A program made the translations under genes and the position numbers. Source: Legionella longbeachae (lineage in GTDB: Bacteria; Pseudomonadota; Gammaproteobacteria; Legionellales; Legionellaceae). Taken from it: 64,000 nt of DNA. The stretch is from positions 62,001 to 126,000 of the forward strand of contig NZ_RXNW01000010.1 of assembly GCF_004283175.1 (NCBI RefSeq), written 5' to 3'. Below the pieces are notes generated by a model that was not told the origin of the DNA, did no database searches, and worked only from the letters and a program-made list of their open reading frames with translations. This document shows, one piece after another, positions 1 to 8,491 of the stretch (position 1 is its first letter; each line of letters begins with the position of its first letter).

Positions 1-2
1 AG

Positions 3-3000
3 AATATCAAACGTGTAGATTCTGATTATCGACCGAACGAAAAAGAACGGTTCGTAACCATCAAGGAATATTATGCCATTCCTGAGACACAAAAGTCTTT
101 CCCTGGTTGCAAAACCTATTTAGAACCATCTCCCTATATATTTCCAACTGATTTTGCTAAAACCTGTGAGCAGAATCCTAAATCATGCCTGGATGCTATC
201 CAAGAAGCACGCTCCAAAATATCCATGAGTGCAATTAAAGAAGCGCTACAGGCAGATCCAGAAAAAGCCACAAGAATATCTAATAGAGACGAGATTGCTG
301 CCGCTTACATTATTCAACTAATCATGGCTAATCCCGATGTGATTCAAGACGATCATGTCCTTTTAAATGGCCAACGACTCGAAGAACCCTTTTTTCGTCA
401 ATTATTGACCAAATGCGATATGGCTATTGTAGGATCATTGTTAAACGATAAGGATATCAATAATATTGATCAGTTAATGCAACATGAAAAAGATACTGAA
501 TTTCATCCAGCAGATCTCCATGAACCCGCGAAAAACCTTGGGGATACCTGGGAAAAAAGCATTAGAAAAAAGGACAGCAGAGATAAAAATCAGATCAAAC
601 TTGATTTAATAAATCTCATGCAAAATAATAGCTGGTACTCCACAAGGGTCAATGACATTGCCCAAAATAAAGATGAAAACTCAACCTTTAAAGAAGTGTT
701 GCTTGCTTCATTATTAACTCCACTAACGAGTAAAGCGCTGGTAGATACAAAGAAGCAGGAGCCAACACCGCAAATCCAGTACCGAGGCTTAAATCTTCCC
801 GAAGAATTTCAACAACAATTGATTAAACAAGCCAATACCATAATTGCAAATACAGAAAACTATCTCTTTACCGCTCCTTCTAGCCGGGCATTTATGCACA
901 TCAAGTTAGATGAAATTTCTTCCAAAATAAAGACTTCAAAACCAATATTTGATTCAAATACAATTTTTGAAATCAGTGATCCGGAAGGGTTACTTTCAAA
1001 AAAGCATCTAGGAGCTCATGAGTCTGATTCTACAGATGAATTATTTTATTTACCCGAAAATGTAGCCTTAGTTCCGACCAAAGCAATCCCTGACGGTAAA
1101 AATTCTACTGGAATGGGTAGGCACATTGTGAGTTTTGTTGCGGTAAGAAATCCTGATTTTGTACCGAACCATGAAATAGGTTTCGCTGCTGCACCAATTT
1201 TTAACATGCAAAAAGCAAAAGTTTTGGATGTAATAAATACGGTTCAACCCGAAGATAAAGCAATTCATAAAAACTTAAATGAAACGCTAAAATCACTACG
1301 GCTTAAAATGGTAGAGCAATCTCATTTACCCATTAGAGGCGGATTTTTGGATAGGATACTCCACTACTTTTCAGGAAAAGACGATCAAAAAATATCCTTA
1401 GAACGAAGAAATTTTCTCAATGAAAAAGTGATTCCTGCATTACAGGAATGTCATATTGCGCTTAGGTTAAATAATATGAACATGATGCAACGCGCCCTAG
1501 CAAAATTTCCATCAGAGGAAAAATGGGCTGATTTTAAATCCGATGCAGCAAAAGCAGCTAAAATGGAAATGGATAAACTAAAACCGCTTATTGAAAAGAA
1601 AATGGCACTTCAAAGTCAACTGCTTCCTTTGATGAAATGCCAGGATGCATTGGAAAAACAACAAGATATTGAGGCTTTAAAAGCTTTAGAAGGACTTAAC
1701 TCTGACAAAGATATACCCTCTATTGGCAACGAATTAAGAGAGAAAATCCAACAAACAAAACAAAGCATAATTGAAGATTTAAAACCCTTACAACGCACGA
1801 TTCCTACCTCCTCAATCACTAATACTGAACGAGCAAAGGTACATTACGAAACGCGTATATTGGAGATGGATCAACGCATTGCAGCTTTGGAAACAGACAA
1901 ACGCGATGATGTGACTGGCATTAAGAAGAAGCTCTCTTATTTCAATACACTACAGCAAGAAATAAGATTGCTGCGCCATGAAAGAGCTCAGATGCATCTT
2001 GGGGCTGAAAAAATTGATTTTACTGATATCGAAAAAATAGAAAAAAAGCTACGCCCCCTTCATGAGAAGTTATATGATGCTTATGTAGTTGAAGTAGCAG
2101 AAGAGATTAACATACTTGCAGAAGAAAAACCTAAGAATCTGACTGCTGTAAAAGAAATGATTTCTAGTTTTAATGAGCGGCTTGCTGAAATAGAGCAATT
2201 GCATCAAGAAAAAATAAGAAAACATGGTGCATCAAAAGAACCTCTTGATCTGTCCGATATTGATAAACTAAAAGCCCAATTACAAACAATAAATCAATTT
2301 TTAGTGAAAGCGATGATCAATACAATGAGGACTTCCTTAAATCAAATGGAAGTTAAAACGTTTGATCAGCAAACTAAAGAAGCACAACACAACTTCCAAC
2401 TACTCAATAAACTCGTAACAACATTAGATGATTCTGATGTTGCGCAAAAGCAAAAAGCCGACATAGTGAAATTAAACGAATTTTTTGTAGAGAAACAAAA
2501 AGCTTATCCTGCAATGGTGCAATTGCAATTCAAGAGCGAAGCCTTGATTATCCAGTTACGTGAACTATGCGAAGCTCATCAGAATCACTTAGCACAATCA
2601 ATAAAATCGAAAACCGAAGAGCTCACTAAAAAGCGTTCGATACTCCAAGGACTTACAGATCTTATAGGACTTACTACAGACCAACGAACGAACCTAAGCC
2701 AAAAAGAGACGCTATTAAAGCAATTTAAAGAAGATTTGAATAATAACAAGTATGACATTCAACAACTTATCCATCTATTAGCCATAAAAAGTCCGGATGA
2801 ATTAGAAGAGACGATAGGGGTTTCAATGGATACTGCTGAACAACTACATAATCTTTTAAAACGCCTGGATCAAAGTACAACATTTGTCACTAAAATTGAA
2901 GAACGTGCAAAACTGATCGACTCTGTTTTAATTGAGATCGGTAAAATATCCATACAACCTGAACTTTCTCAAGTGAATGAAGAATCCCAAAATACGCTCA

Positions 3001-3008
3001 ACTTTTGA
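3..3008 (+). CDS. Large coiled-coil protein, putative Dot/Icm effector (5' end missing)
   Basis: The frame is open from base 3, well upstream of the first ATG at 225, so the gene very probably begins outside the window; 1001 residues are visible. From about residue 430 of the visible part to the end the sequence is rich in Lys, Glu, Gln and Leu with heptad-like spacing, as in long coiled coils. There are no obvious membrane segments and no enzymatic motif I recognise. The C-terminal tail has Glu residues and ends in small and hydrophobic residues (NEESQNTLNF), compatible with a Dot/Icm translocation signal. Effector status is inferred from style and the likely host genus; the function is unknown. 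No gene follows on this strand for several kilobases. Confidence 0.6.
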   Translation, partial: NIKRVDSDYRPNEKERFVTIKEYYAIPETQKSFPGCKTYLEPSPYIFPTDFAKTCEQNPKSCLDAIQEARSKISMSAIKEALQADPEKATRISNRDEIAAAYIIQLIMANPDVIQDDHVLLNGQRLEEPFFRQLLTKCDMAIVGSLLNDKDINNIDQLMQHEKDTEFHPADLHEPAKNLGDTWEKSIRKKDSRDKNQIKLDLINLMQNNSWYSTRVNDIAQNKDENSTFKEVLLASLLTPLTSKALVDTKKQEPTPQIQYRGLNLPEEFQQQLIKQANTIIANTENYLFTAPSSRAFMHIKLDEISSKIKTSKPIFDSNTIFEISDPEGLLSKKHLGAHESDSTDELFYLPENVALVPTKAIPDGKNSTGMGRHIVSFVAVRNPDFVPNHEIGFAAAPIFNMQKAKVLDVINTVQPEDKAIHKNLNETLKSLRLKMVEQSHLPIRGGFLDRILHYFSGKDDQKISLERRNFLNEKVIPALQECHIALRLNNMNMMQRALAKFPSEEKWADFKSDAAKAAKMEMDKLKPLIEKKMALQSQLLPLMKCQDALEKQQDIEALKALEGLNSDKDIPSIGNELREKIQQTKQSIIEDLKPLQRTIPTSSITNTERAKVHYETRILEMDQRIAALETDKRDDVTGIKKKLSYFNTLQQEIRLLRHERAQMHLGAEKIDFTDIEKIEKKLRPLHEKLYDAYVVEVAEEINILAEEKPKNLTAVKEMISSFNERLAEIEQLHQEKIRKHGASKEPLDLSDIDKLKAQLQTINQFLVKAMINTMRTSLNQMEVKTFDQQTKEAQHNFQLLNKLVTTLDDSDVAQKQKADIVKLNEFFVEKQKAYPAMVQLQFKSEALIIQLRELCEAHQNHLAQSIKSKTEELTKKRSILQGLTDLIGLTTDQRTNLSQKETLLKQFKEDLNNNKYDIQQLIHLLAIKSPDELEETIGVSMDTAEQLHNLLKRLDQSTTFVTKIEERAKLIDSVLIEIGKISIQPELSQVNEESQNTLNF

Positions 3009-3334
3009 TGTGTTACGCCTGGACCTTCCGTTTTTGCGGAAGGCGATGAGATTCTAAATAATTGAAATCGCCAGCCCATCTGCACCTTCAACAAGGTAAA
3101 AAAATGGGCATCTGTACAGGGAATATACTCTCCTCTTGCTAGGTATATCCCGGCTAAATTTAGTCGCAATCTGAGTTTTTTTGTACATTCCCCCGGACTA
3201 TGGATTTGCCTAACCCCGGTTAGAAAAGAATAGAGTCAGTTTTCCTTAGCGCAATTACCGGAACAGATTCATTAAAGAGCCAGGCTAAAATTTAGAGCAA
3301 GGATTATTACCCCATAACGCTTACCTGGTTACAG
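3009..3334. other. Intergenic region between convergent genes, no gene seen
   Basis: About 326 bases between the effector-like gene and the 3' end of lptG. It holds a short GC-rich inverted repeat at 3024-3043 (7-bp arms CCTTCCG and CGGAAGG, 6-base loop) just after the effector-like stop codon. That repeat may act as a terminator, although no clear T-tract follows. I see no ORF with coding character here. Confidence 0.4.
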
Positions 3335-4405
3335 CTACCTTACTCTTTTCATGAGATACAGCCCCAATAATGCAAAAATGACTGTTGGGCCCAATGCTGA
3401 TAACTCTGGTGGTAATTGAAACACCGTACTTAGTGGACCAAAAAAGCGATTTAAAATATGAAAACTAAACCCCACTGCAGCCCCAACCAATAACTTCGAA
3501 CCCATAGTAGTTGAGCGTAAAGGCCCAAAAATAAATGGAATAGAAAGAATCATCATAACCATAGTTGTAAATGGTTGAATGAGCCTTTGTAAAAAGGCAA
3601 ACTGATAATTATGTATATTTTGATGATTCAGTTTTTGCGCCCTTATGTATCGATTCAATTCACGTAAATTCATTTCATCAGGATCAATACTACTAATCGT
3701 CAAAATCTTGGGTTTTACCGATACATCCCAAGGTAAGGAGGCAAAAGCCTGTGCTTTCGTTTGATCTCCACCAAACTCTGTTTGTTGTACATCATAAGCT
3801 ATCCATCCGGTTGGAGTATGTCGGACTTCACGAATAAAACGCGACATTTTTAAATGATGCTGATTATCAAAACGAAATTGATAGATATTATTTAGTACAT
3901 TGTTGGAAAGCACTACTCCCACTGAAATAAAATCATTGTTATAACGCAGCCAAAACCCTTTTGAGGTTCGTAAAGTTTGACCGCCACTTATCGCTGCTGT
4001 TTTATAATCATTTGCATAATGGGATAAATAGGGAACCAGGGTCTCACCTAAAACAGTCACAAATATAATTAGCAAGACCGATGCCTTTAACACTGCCACA
4101 GTAATCTGACCTATGGACATACCTGAAGCACGCATGATAACTAATTCACTATGATTCGCTAAGATACCCAGGCCAATTAAAGTACCAAGAAGGCTTGCCA
4201 TTGGAAAAAATAAATAAACTTGATATGGCATTTGCAACATCACAAAAAAAGTAGCTTGCACAATCCCATAATCAACTCGCCCCAAGTCACTTATTTGATC
4301 AACAAATAAAATAAAAATTTGGAGACCTATTAGCATTAAAGTCACTAAACCAATAGAGCCAATAACTGTTTTCGCGATATAACGATCTAATATTTTCATA
4401 GTCAT
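3335..4405 (-). CDS. lptG: LPS export permease LptG
   Basis: Inner-membrane permease subunit of the LptB2FG transporter, which extracts lipopolysaccharide from the inner membrane and feeds it to the LptC-LptA bridge. The 356-residue protein has the YjgP/YjgQ architecture: two membrane segments near the N-terminus, a further hydrophobic stretch around 95-120, a periplasmic beta-rich domain about 130-260, and membrane segments up to the C-terminal MKRVR. The early part (ELVIMRASGMSIGQI) is the coupling region expected to touch LptB. Its ATG overlaps the lptF stop by four bases (ATGA), indicating translational coupling. LptG rather than LptF is chosen from its downstream position and LptG-like N-terminus. 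Confidence 0.93.
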   Translation of the reverse strand: MTMKILDRYIAKTVIGSIGLVTLMLIGLQIFILFVDQISDLGRVDYGIVQATFFVMLQMPYQVYLFFPMASLLGTLIGLGILANHSELVIMRASGMSIGQITVAVLKASVLLIIFVTVLGETLVPYLSHYANDYKTAAISGGQTLRTSKGFWLRYNNDFISVGVVLSNNVLNNIYQFRFDNQHHLKMSRFIREVRHTPTGWIAYDVQQTEFGGDQTKAQAFASLPWDVSVKPKILTISSIDPDEMNLRELNRYIRAQKLNHQNIHNYQFAFLQRLIQPFTTMVMMILSIPFIFGPLRSTTMGSKLLVGAAVGFSFHILNRFFGPLSTVFQLPPELSALGPTVIFALLGLYLMKRVR

Positions 4406-5481
4406 GCCAGTTTTGCCTGATTACGCCAGATCAGCCATAATCCAAATGCAATTATGCACAGGTGTACCCACCATAAACCTAACCATTGCGGCATTTTTCC
4501 AGACACCATAGCATCTCGAGCAATGAATAATAAGTTTGCGTATACAATATAAATAATAATTGCCGGCAATAACTTGGCAAATTTACCTGATCGAGGATTA
4601 ATACGACTTAAAGGAACCGCAATTAAAGTCAAAGCAAACACCATAATGGGCACGGAAAAACGCCATTGTAACTCAGCTGCTTTAGCACGATCGGTATTAT
4701 TGAACGGAAATAAATTAGCAGTACTTATAGTGCGGAAATCTTCTGATATTTTTACCACAGGATGAGGTAATCGCGCTTTATACTCACCAAATTCAGCAAT
4801 TTGATAATCGGCATGGCCAGGAACTCCCTGGTATTCCTTACCATTTTGGAGAATGATATAATCTTCACCTGTTTTGGGATCAGTTTCTGCAAATGCCTGA
4901 TCCGCCCATAATACATCCCAACGTGTTTTATCGTCCACAGTAGTTCGTTTTGCAAGAAATACTTGTTCTGCTTTGGTATGATCTCGACTCATCGATTGCA
5001 CATAGAATACCTCTTTACCTTCATTAATAGCATGAAAACGTCCAGGCATAATAGTTTGTACTAGAGTTTGTATTCCAGTTGAGCGCAATAATTTTGCCCG
5101 CTCAATATAAATTAAAGGACTACCCCAAATCATCACTATAGCTACGATAAAACCAACTACAGTGGCCATAATCAGACTATGTTTTAACAATTTATTTGGA
5201 CCATAACCACAAGCACGTAATACGGTCATCTCACTTTCAGCATATAAACGACCATAAGCAAGTAACATTGCGATATAAAAACCTAAAGGGATAAGTAAGC
5301 AAAGCAAAGTAGGTAATTCCAGCATCATCAGCTTCATGATGATAACACCTGGGATACTCCCGGAGGCTGCTCGATTAAGATATTGGATCAGCTGATTACT
5401 CAAAAAAATTAACACGAGTATGGATGTTAGCGAAATCAAAGTGATCAACACTTCTTTGGCCAAGTAACGAAAAATAATCAA
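4402..5481 (-). CDS. lptF: LPS export permease LptF
   Basis: Partner permease of LptG in the LptB2FG lipopolysaccharide exporter of the inner membrane. The 359-residue protein starts with MIIFRYLAKEVL, has N-terminal membrane segments, the conserved cytoplasmic stretch SEMTVLRACGYGP, a periplasmic domain about 125-265, and C-terminal membrane helices. It is first of a two-gene operon with lptG. In many gammaproteobacteria lptF is divergent from a leucyl aminopeptidase gene; here the upstream 480 bases hold no recognisable gene, so the neighbourhood differs from that arrangement. Confidence 0.93.
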   Translation of the reverse strand: MIIFRYLAKEVLITLISLTSILVLIFLSNQLIQYLNRAASGSIPGVIIMKLMMLELPTLLCLLIPLGFYIAMLLAYGRLYAESEMTVLRACGYGPNKLLKHSLIMATVVGFIVAIVMIWGSPLIYIERAKLLRSTGIQTLVQTIMPGRFHAINEGKEVFYVQSMSRDHTKAEQVFLAKRTTVDDKTRWDVLWADQAFAETDPKTGEDYIILQNGKEYQGVPGHADYQIAEFGEYKARLPHPVVKISEDFRTISTANLFPFNNTDRAKAAELQWRFSVPIMVFALTLIAVPLSRINPRSGKFAKLLPAIIIYIVYANLLFIARDAMVSGKMPQWLGLWWVHLCIIAFGLWLIWRNQAKLA

Positions 5482-5687
5482 TCATTGCCCCTATTTTAGT
5501 AATTCCCTCCTCCCCTAATGAAGGTAGCCCGATAAAGAGATAAGGACTCAAGTATCCTGTATTTTATCTCCTGAAGGAGGCAGGACACTGGAGCAAGATC
5601 CCCTGATTCTACATTCCAGCCATAAAATATACGGCTATTTCTTTTCCAGAGTGTGATTGAGAGATTACCTAAAGATGAGATAACTAT

Positions 5688-5849
5688 ATGCATTTTAACC
5701 CAGAAAAAGCGCTTGAATCTACTAAATTAACGTGGGTTCGACATAATAAAGGGAATAGAGATATCGTTTATGTCCCAAGCAGCAGAATACAATACTATTC
5801 TAAACCCTTATACATAATTCACCCAAAGCCATATTCAATACATTTTTGA
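5688..5849 (+). CDS. Possible small hypothetical protein (53 aa)
   Basis: An ATG-initiated frame of 53 codons (starts MHFNPEKALES, ends PKPYSIHF) in an otherwise gene-free region. It resembles no family I know. The ribosome-binding site is poor (AAAGATGAG some ten bases upstream). It could be a small gene, a remnant of a longer one, or chance. Confidence 0.15.
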   Translation: MHFNPEKALESTKLTWVRHNKGNRDIVYVPSSRIQYYSKPLYIIHPKPYSIHF

Positions 5850-5921
5850 TGAAAATATCTGAAATTTAGTTTAGCGTAACATGCATATTTGGATTAGGGT
5901 ATTACACAGCAAGAATAACAG

Positions 5922-5942
5922 CAGCTCAAGCTTAATGAGCTG
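5922..5942 (-). terminator. Probable terminator of the phasin gene
   Basis: A 7-bp perfect inverted repeat (arms CAGCTCA at 5922-5928 and TGAGCTG at 5936-5942) lies 24 bases past the phasin stop codon. Read leftward it is followed by TTATTCTT-type T-rich sequence. The shape fits a modest intrinsic terminator. Confidence 0.45.
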
Positions 5943-5965
5943 AGCCGCTTTAAAGGAATAGTAAA

Positions 5966-6259
5966 TTAATGTTTTGTCTCAGCAGCTGTTTTTTTTGCTT
6001 CTTGAACAAAACCTAACATCGCCTTCTCAATAATTTGAAAAGATTTTTGGAGGTAATCCAAAGTTTTGTGTCCATTTTCAACAGCCAGATTAATATGTTT
6101 CTCTAATAATTCCTCTGGCTTTTTGATACTTGCGATTTCTTCGGGTTTTAGGTAATTAATACCTTGTAATGTTTTAACATTTAATTCAGCCATCGCTTGG
6201 AAAGGCTCTTGAAGTTTCTTCGCTACTTCAGTCCATTTGTCAAAGTTTTGTTGATACAT
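5966..6259 (-). CDS. Phasin family protein (PHA granule surface)
   Basis: A 97-residue amphipathic helical protein of the phasin type, which coats polyhydroxyalkanoate granules and limits their size. The start MYQQNFDKW is preferred over an ATG nine codons earlier because GGAG lies seven bases upstream of it. Phasin-like features are the N-terminal FDKW..VAKKLQEP segment, a helical core, and a Lys/Ala-rich tail (EAKKTAAETKH). It lies downstream of phaR and two phaB-type reductases on the same strand, which supports the call. No PHA synthase gene is in the window. Confidence 0.8.
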   Translation of the reverse strand: MYQQNFDKWTEVAKKLQEPFQAMAELNVKTLQGINYLKPEEIASIKKPEELLEKHINLAVENGHKTLDYLQKSFQIIEKAMLGFVQEAKKTAAETKH

Positions 6260-6373
6260 GATATTCTCCAGTATGTTGCACTGCACAATTTTATATTAGT
6301 CTATATCCTATTAATTTGTCAATGGATTAGAAACTTTTTTTTGCAATGCAGCATAAAAGAAGTGTATTAAGAA

Positions 6374-6772
6374 TTAACTTTTAAATATGCTTTGCCATTG
6401 CTGCATCATTTTTTGGATTTGTTGATTCCAGGTCTCAGTTGCCTGGACATAAGGATTATTTTGTAATGGCTTGTCCATAACTTGAAACATCTGCTCCATC
6501 ATCTGCTTTAAAGAAGCCTGCATGGGATGATTCGCCAAGGATATAATTTGTCGTAAAATTTCAGGGGATAAAAATTGAGTGGGGCCTGCCTCCATCTCAA
6601 CAATTATTTGTAATAAAATGGAGTTAGTTAAATCTTTTCCTGTGAGGGAATCTTCTACTTTAAACGATACATTATCTATAACATAACGTTGTAACTCTTC
6701 AAGAGTTATATACTGACTCGTCTCAGTATCATAGAGTCGACGATTCTTATATTTTTTTATTAAGCGGGTCAT
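6374..6772 (-). CDS. phaR: Polyhydroxyalkanoate synthesis regulator PhaR
   Basis: DNA- and PHA-binding repressor that controls phasin expression. The 132-residue protein opens with the PHB/PHA accumulation DNA-binding domain (IKKYKNRRLYDTETSQYITL), followed by the central PHB-binding helices and a Gln/Met-rich C-terminus (QQIQKMMQQWQSIFKS). It sits between the second reductase gene (58 bases upstream) and the phasin gene (114 bases downstream), the usual context of PhaR. By family analogy it would repress the adjacent phasin gene until granules titrate it. Confidence 0.92.
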   Translation of the reverse strand: MTRLIKKYKNRRLYDTETSQYITLEELQRYVIDNVSFKVEDSLTGKDLTNSILLQIIVEMEAGPTQFLSPEILRQIISLANHPMQASLKQMMEQMFQVMDKPLQNNPYVQATETWNQQIQKMMQQWQSIFKS

Positions 6773-6830
6773 AGTTTTCTCATATAAGGAAAAAGATTTT
6801 AGTTAAAAATTATAAAAAATAATGAAAACT

Positions 6831-7577
6831 CTAATACATATGAAGACCGCCGTTTATACTCAAATTGGCCCCGGTTATATATCGGCTTCGTTCGCTAATC
6901 AAAAATTCAACTGCCCAAGCGATTTCCTGAGTTTGAGCCAACCGCTTTGCAGGAATTTGTTCAATAATTGCTTCGAGGATATCTGGTCTAATCCCCTTCA
7001 TGAGTCGGGTATCAACATACCCAGGGGAAAGACTATTGACAGTAATATTTTTACTCATTAACTCTTGCGCCAAGCTTTTTGTAAATCCATAAACGCCTGC
7101 TTTTGATGCAGCATAATTTGCTTGTGAAAATTGGCCTTTTTGTGCATTTACAGAAGAAACATTAACAATTCGACCGTATTCGTTTTGTCTCATGTTTTCA
7201 ACTACATGGCGAGTCACATGAAACATCCCATCAAGATTAACAGTAAGCACTTCATCCCATTGCTCTTTAGTCATTTTATTAAATACAGCGTCTCGAGTAA
7301 TTCCTGCATTGTTAATCAATACATCAATATTGCCGTACTCTTTAATAATCGAAGAAATAACCTCGCCACATTGCTCAAAATCGGTTACATCCATATGGCG
7401 AAAATGAATATTTTTATACCCTTGTTCCTTTAACTCCTCTTCCCAAGCTCGCCCTTGCTTTTCGGAAATTAAATCAAGGGCAAGAACATGATGATACAAA
7501 GGATCTAATTCTTGGGCTATCGCAGTACCAATGTCACCTGTGCCACCAGTAATCAACGCCATGTTTTTTTTGTGCAT
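6831..7577 (-). CDS. phaB: Acetoacetyl-CoA reductase PhaB-like, copy 2
   Basis: Short-chain dehydrogenase/reductase, expected to reduce acetoacetyl-CoA to (R)-3-hydroxybutyryl-CoA with NADPH for PHA synthesis. Start at MHKKNMALITGG (248 aa): the open frame continues 25 codons upstream, but that part is intercistronic sequence containing a palindrome, and GAGA precedes this ATG. Motifs: cofactor loop GGTGDIG, NNAG, the catalytic Ser region VNVSSVNAQKGQFSQANYAASK with YxxxK, and the C-terminal INGGLHMY. It is a tandem paralogue of the gene just upstream, clearly diverged, so the two may differ in substrate or regulation. Confidence 0.88.
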   Translation of the reverse strand: MHKKNMALITGGTGDIGTAIAQELDPLYHHVLALDLISEKQGRAWEEELKEQGYKNIHFRHMDVTDFEQCGEVISSIIKEYGNIDVLINNAGITRDAVFNKMTKEQWDEVLTVNLDGMFHVTRHVVENMRQNEYGRIVNVSSVNAQKGQFSQANYAASKAGVYGFTKSLAQELMSKNITVNSLSPGYVDTRLMKGIRPDILEAIIEQIPAKRLAQTQEIAWAVEFLISERSRYITGANLSINGGLHMY

Positions 7578-7620
7578 ACAATTCTCTATTTTTGAAAAAT
7601 GACAGGGTAAAATAACCAAT

Positions 7621-7644
7621 ATCCTGGCTTTTAAAAGCCAGGAT
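7621..7644 (-). terminator. Perfect palindrome between the two phaB copies
   Basis: A 24-base perfectly palindromic sequence (arms ATCCTGGCTTTT and AAAAGCCAGGAT) begins nine bases after the stop of the upstream reductase. On the leftward transcript it can form a strong stem followed by an ATTGGTTATTTT tail. It is likely a partial terminator or mRNA-stabilising hairpin that lowers expression of downstream copy 2, phaR and the phasin gene. Confidence 0.55.
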
Positions 7645-7652
7645 ATTCTCAT

Positions 7653-8399
7653 TTACATATACTGACCACCATTAATATCCAGGTTAGCTCCGGTAATAAA
7701 ACCACTAGCTGGAGACACTAAAAAAGCGACAGCATCAGCAATTTCTTTAGGCTGACCCAAACGACCAACAGGGATACTTGATATTATTGAATTAAGTACA
7801 TCTTCTTTTAAAGAAGAAAGCATGGGTGTTTCTATGTAACCAGGAGAAATCGTATTCACTGTAATACCCTTACTTGCTACTTCTAGCGCCAGGCTTTTGC
7901 TAAAACCATATAAAGCAGATTTAGTAGAGGCATAATTACATTGACCAAATTGACCTTTTCGTCCATTGATAGAAGAAATACTTACGATGCGACCATAACC
8001 TTTATCAATCATTATTGGGATAACATTACGAGTCATATTAAATACACTCGTTAAATTGGCTTCAATCACGCTATGCCAGTTTTCAGGAGTCATTTTTCGC
8101 AAACTGCAATCATGAGTAATGCCTGCATTATTAACCAGTACGTCAATATGCTGATAGCGCTCCATGACAAGAGAGATTAATTTTTCACAATCTGCAAATT
8201 GGGCTATATCGCCGTAAACGATATCAATATCAAAACCCAGCTTTTTTTGCTCTTCTTGCCATTGTTTCGCTTCTTCATGTTTCCCATGCTTAAAATAACA
8301 TGCCACAACCTGGAAGTCGGAAGCCAATCGCTGGCAAATAGCGGTACCAATCCCCCCCGTTCCTCCAGTTACTATTGCTACGCCTTTCATCATAAACAA
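7653..8399 (-). CDS. phaB: Acetoacetyl-CoA reductase PhaB-like, copy 1
   Basis: SDR-family reductase of 248 residues, the first gene of the PHA block. It shows the cofactor loop TGGTGGIG, NNAG, the catalytic Ser stretch VSISSINGRKG, the YASTK form of YxxxK, and the typical PhaB ending SGFITGANLDINGG. Start MFMMKGVAIV; the internal Met residues at 3 and 4 are possible alternatives. By family it makes (R)-3-hydroxybutyryl-CoA from acetoacetyl-CoA. Having two adjacent reductases before phaR suggests a local duplication. Confidence 0.88.
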   Translation of the reverse strand: MFMMKGVAIVTGGTGGIGTAICQRLASDFQVVACYFKHGKHEEAKQWQEEQKKLGFDIDIVYGDIAQFADCEKLISLVMERYQHIDVLVNNAGITHDCSLRKMTPENWHSVIEANLTSVFNMTRNVIPIMIDKGYGRIVSISSINGRKGQFGQCNYASTKSALYGFSKSLALEVASKGITVNTISPGYIETPMLSSLKEDVLNSIISSIPVGRLGQPKEIADAVAFLVSPASGFITGANLDINGGQYM

Positions 8400-8437
8400 C
8401 TCCCTGTTATTGCTATAATTAAGAAAATTTAAATTAA

Positions 8438-8475
8438 AAACCCATCACTTTTGAAACAATTGAAATGATGGGTTT
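8438..8475 (-). terminator. Intrinsic terminator of the desaturase gene
   Basis: Inverted repeat with arms AAACCCATCA (8438-8447) and TGATGGGTTT (8466-8475), 17 bases past the desaturase stop. On the leftward strand the stem ends in GGGTTTTTAATTTAAATTTT, a classic T-rich tail. Confidence 0.8.
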
Positions 8476-8491
8476 GAATATGGCAAAACAA

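Larger units (their letters stand above)
5482..5965. other. Gene-poor region upstream of lptF
   Basis: About 480 bases with no recognisable gene. They must contain the lptF promoter (leftward). Also present are a 53-codon rightward ORF at 5688-5849 and a hairpin at 5922-5942 that probably ends the phasin transcript; both are listed separately. Confidence 0.4.
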
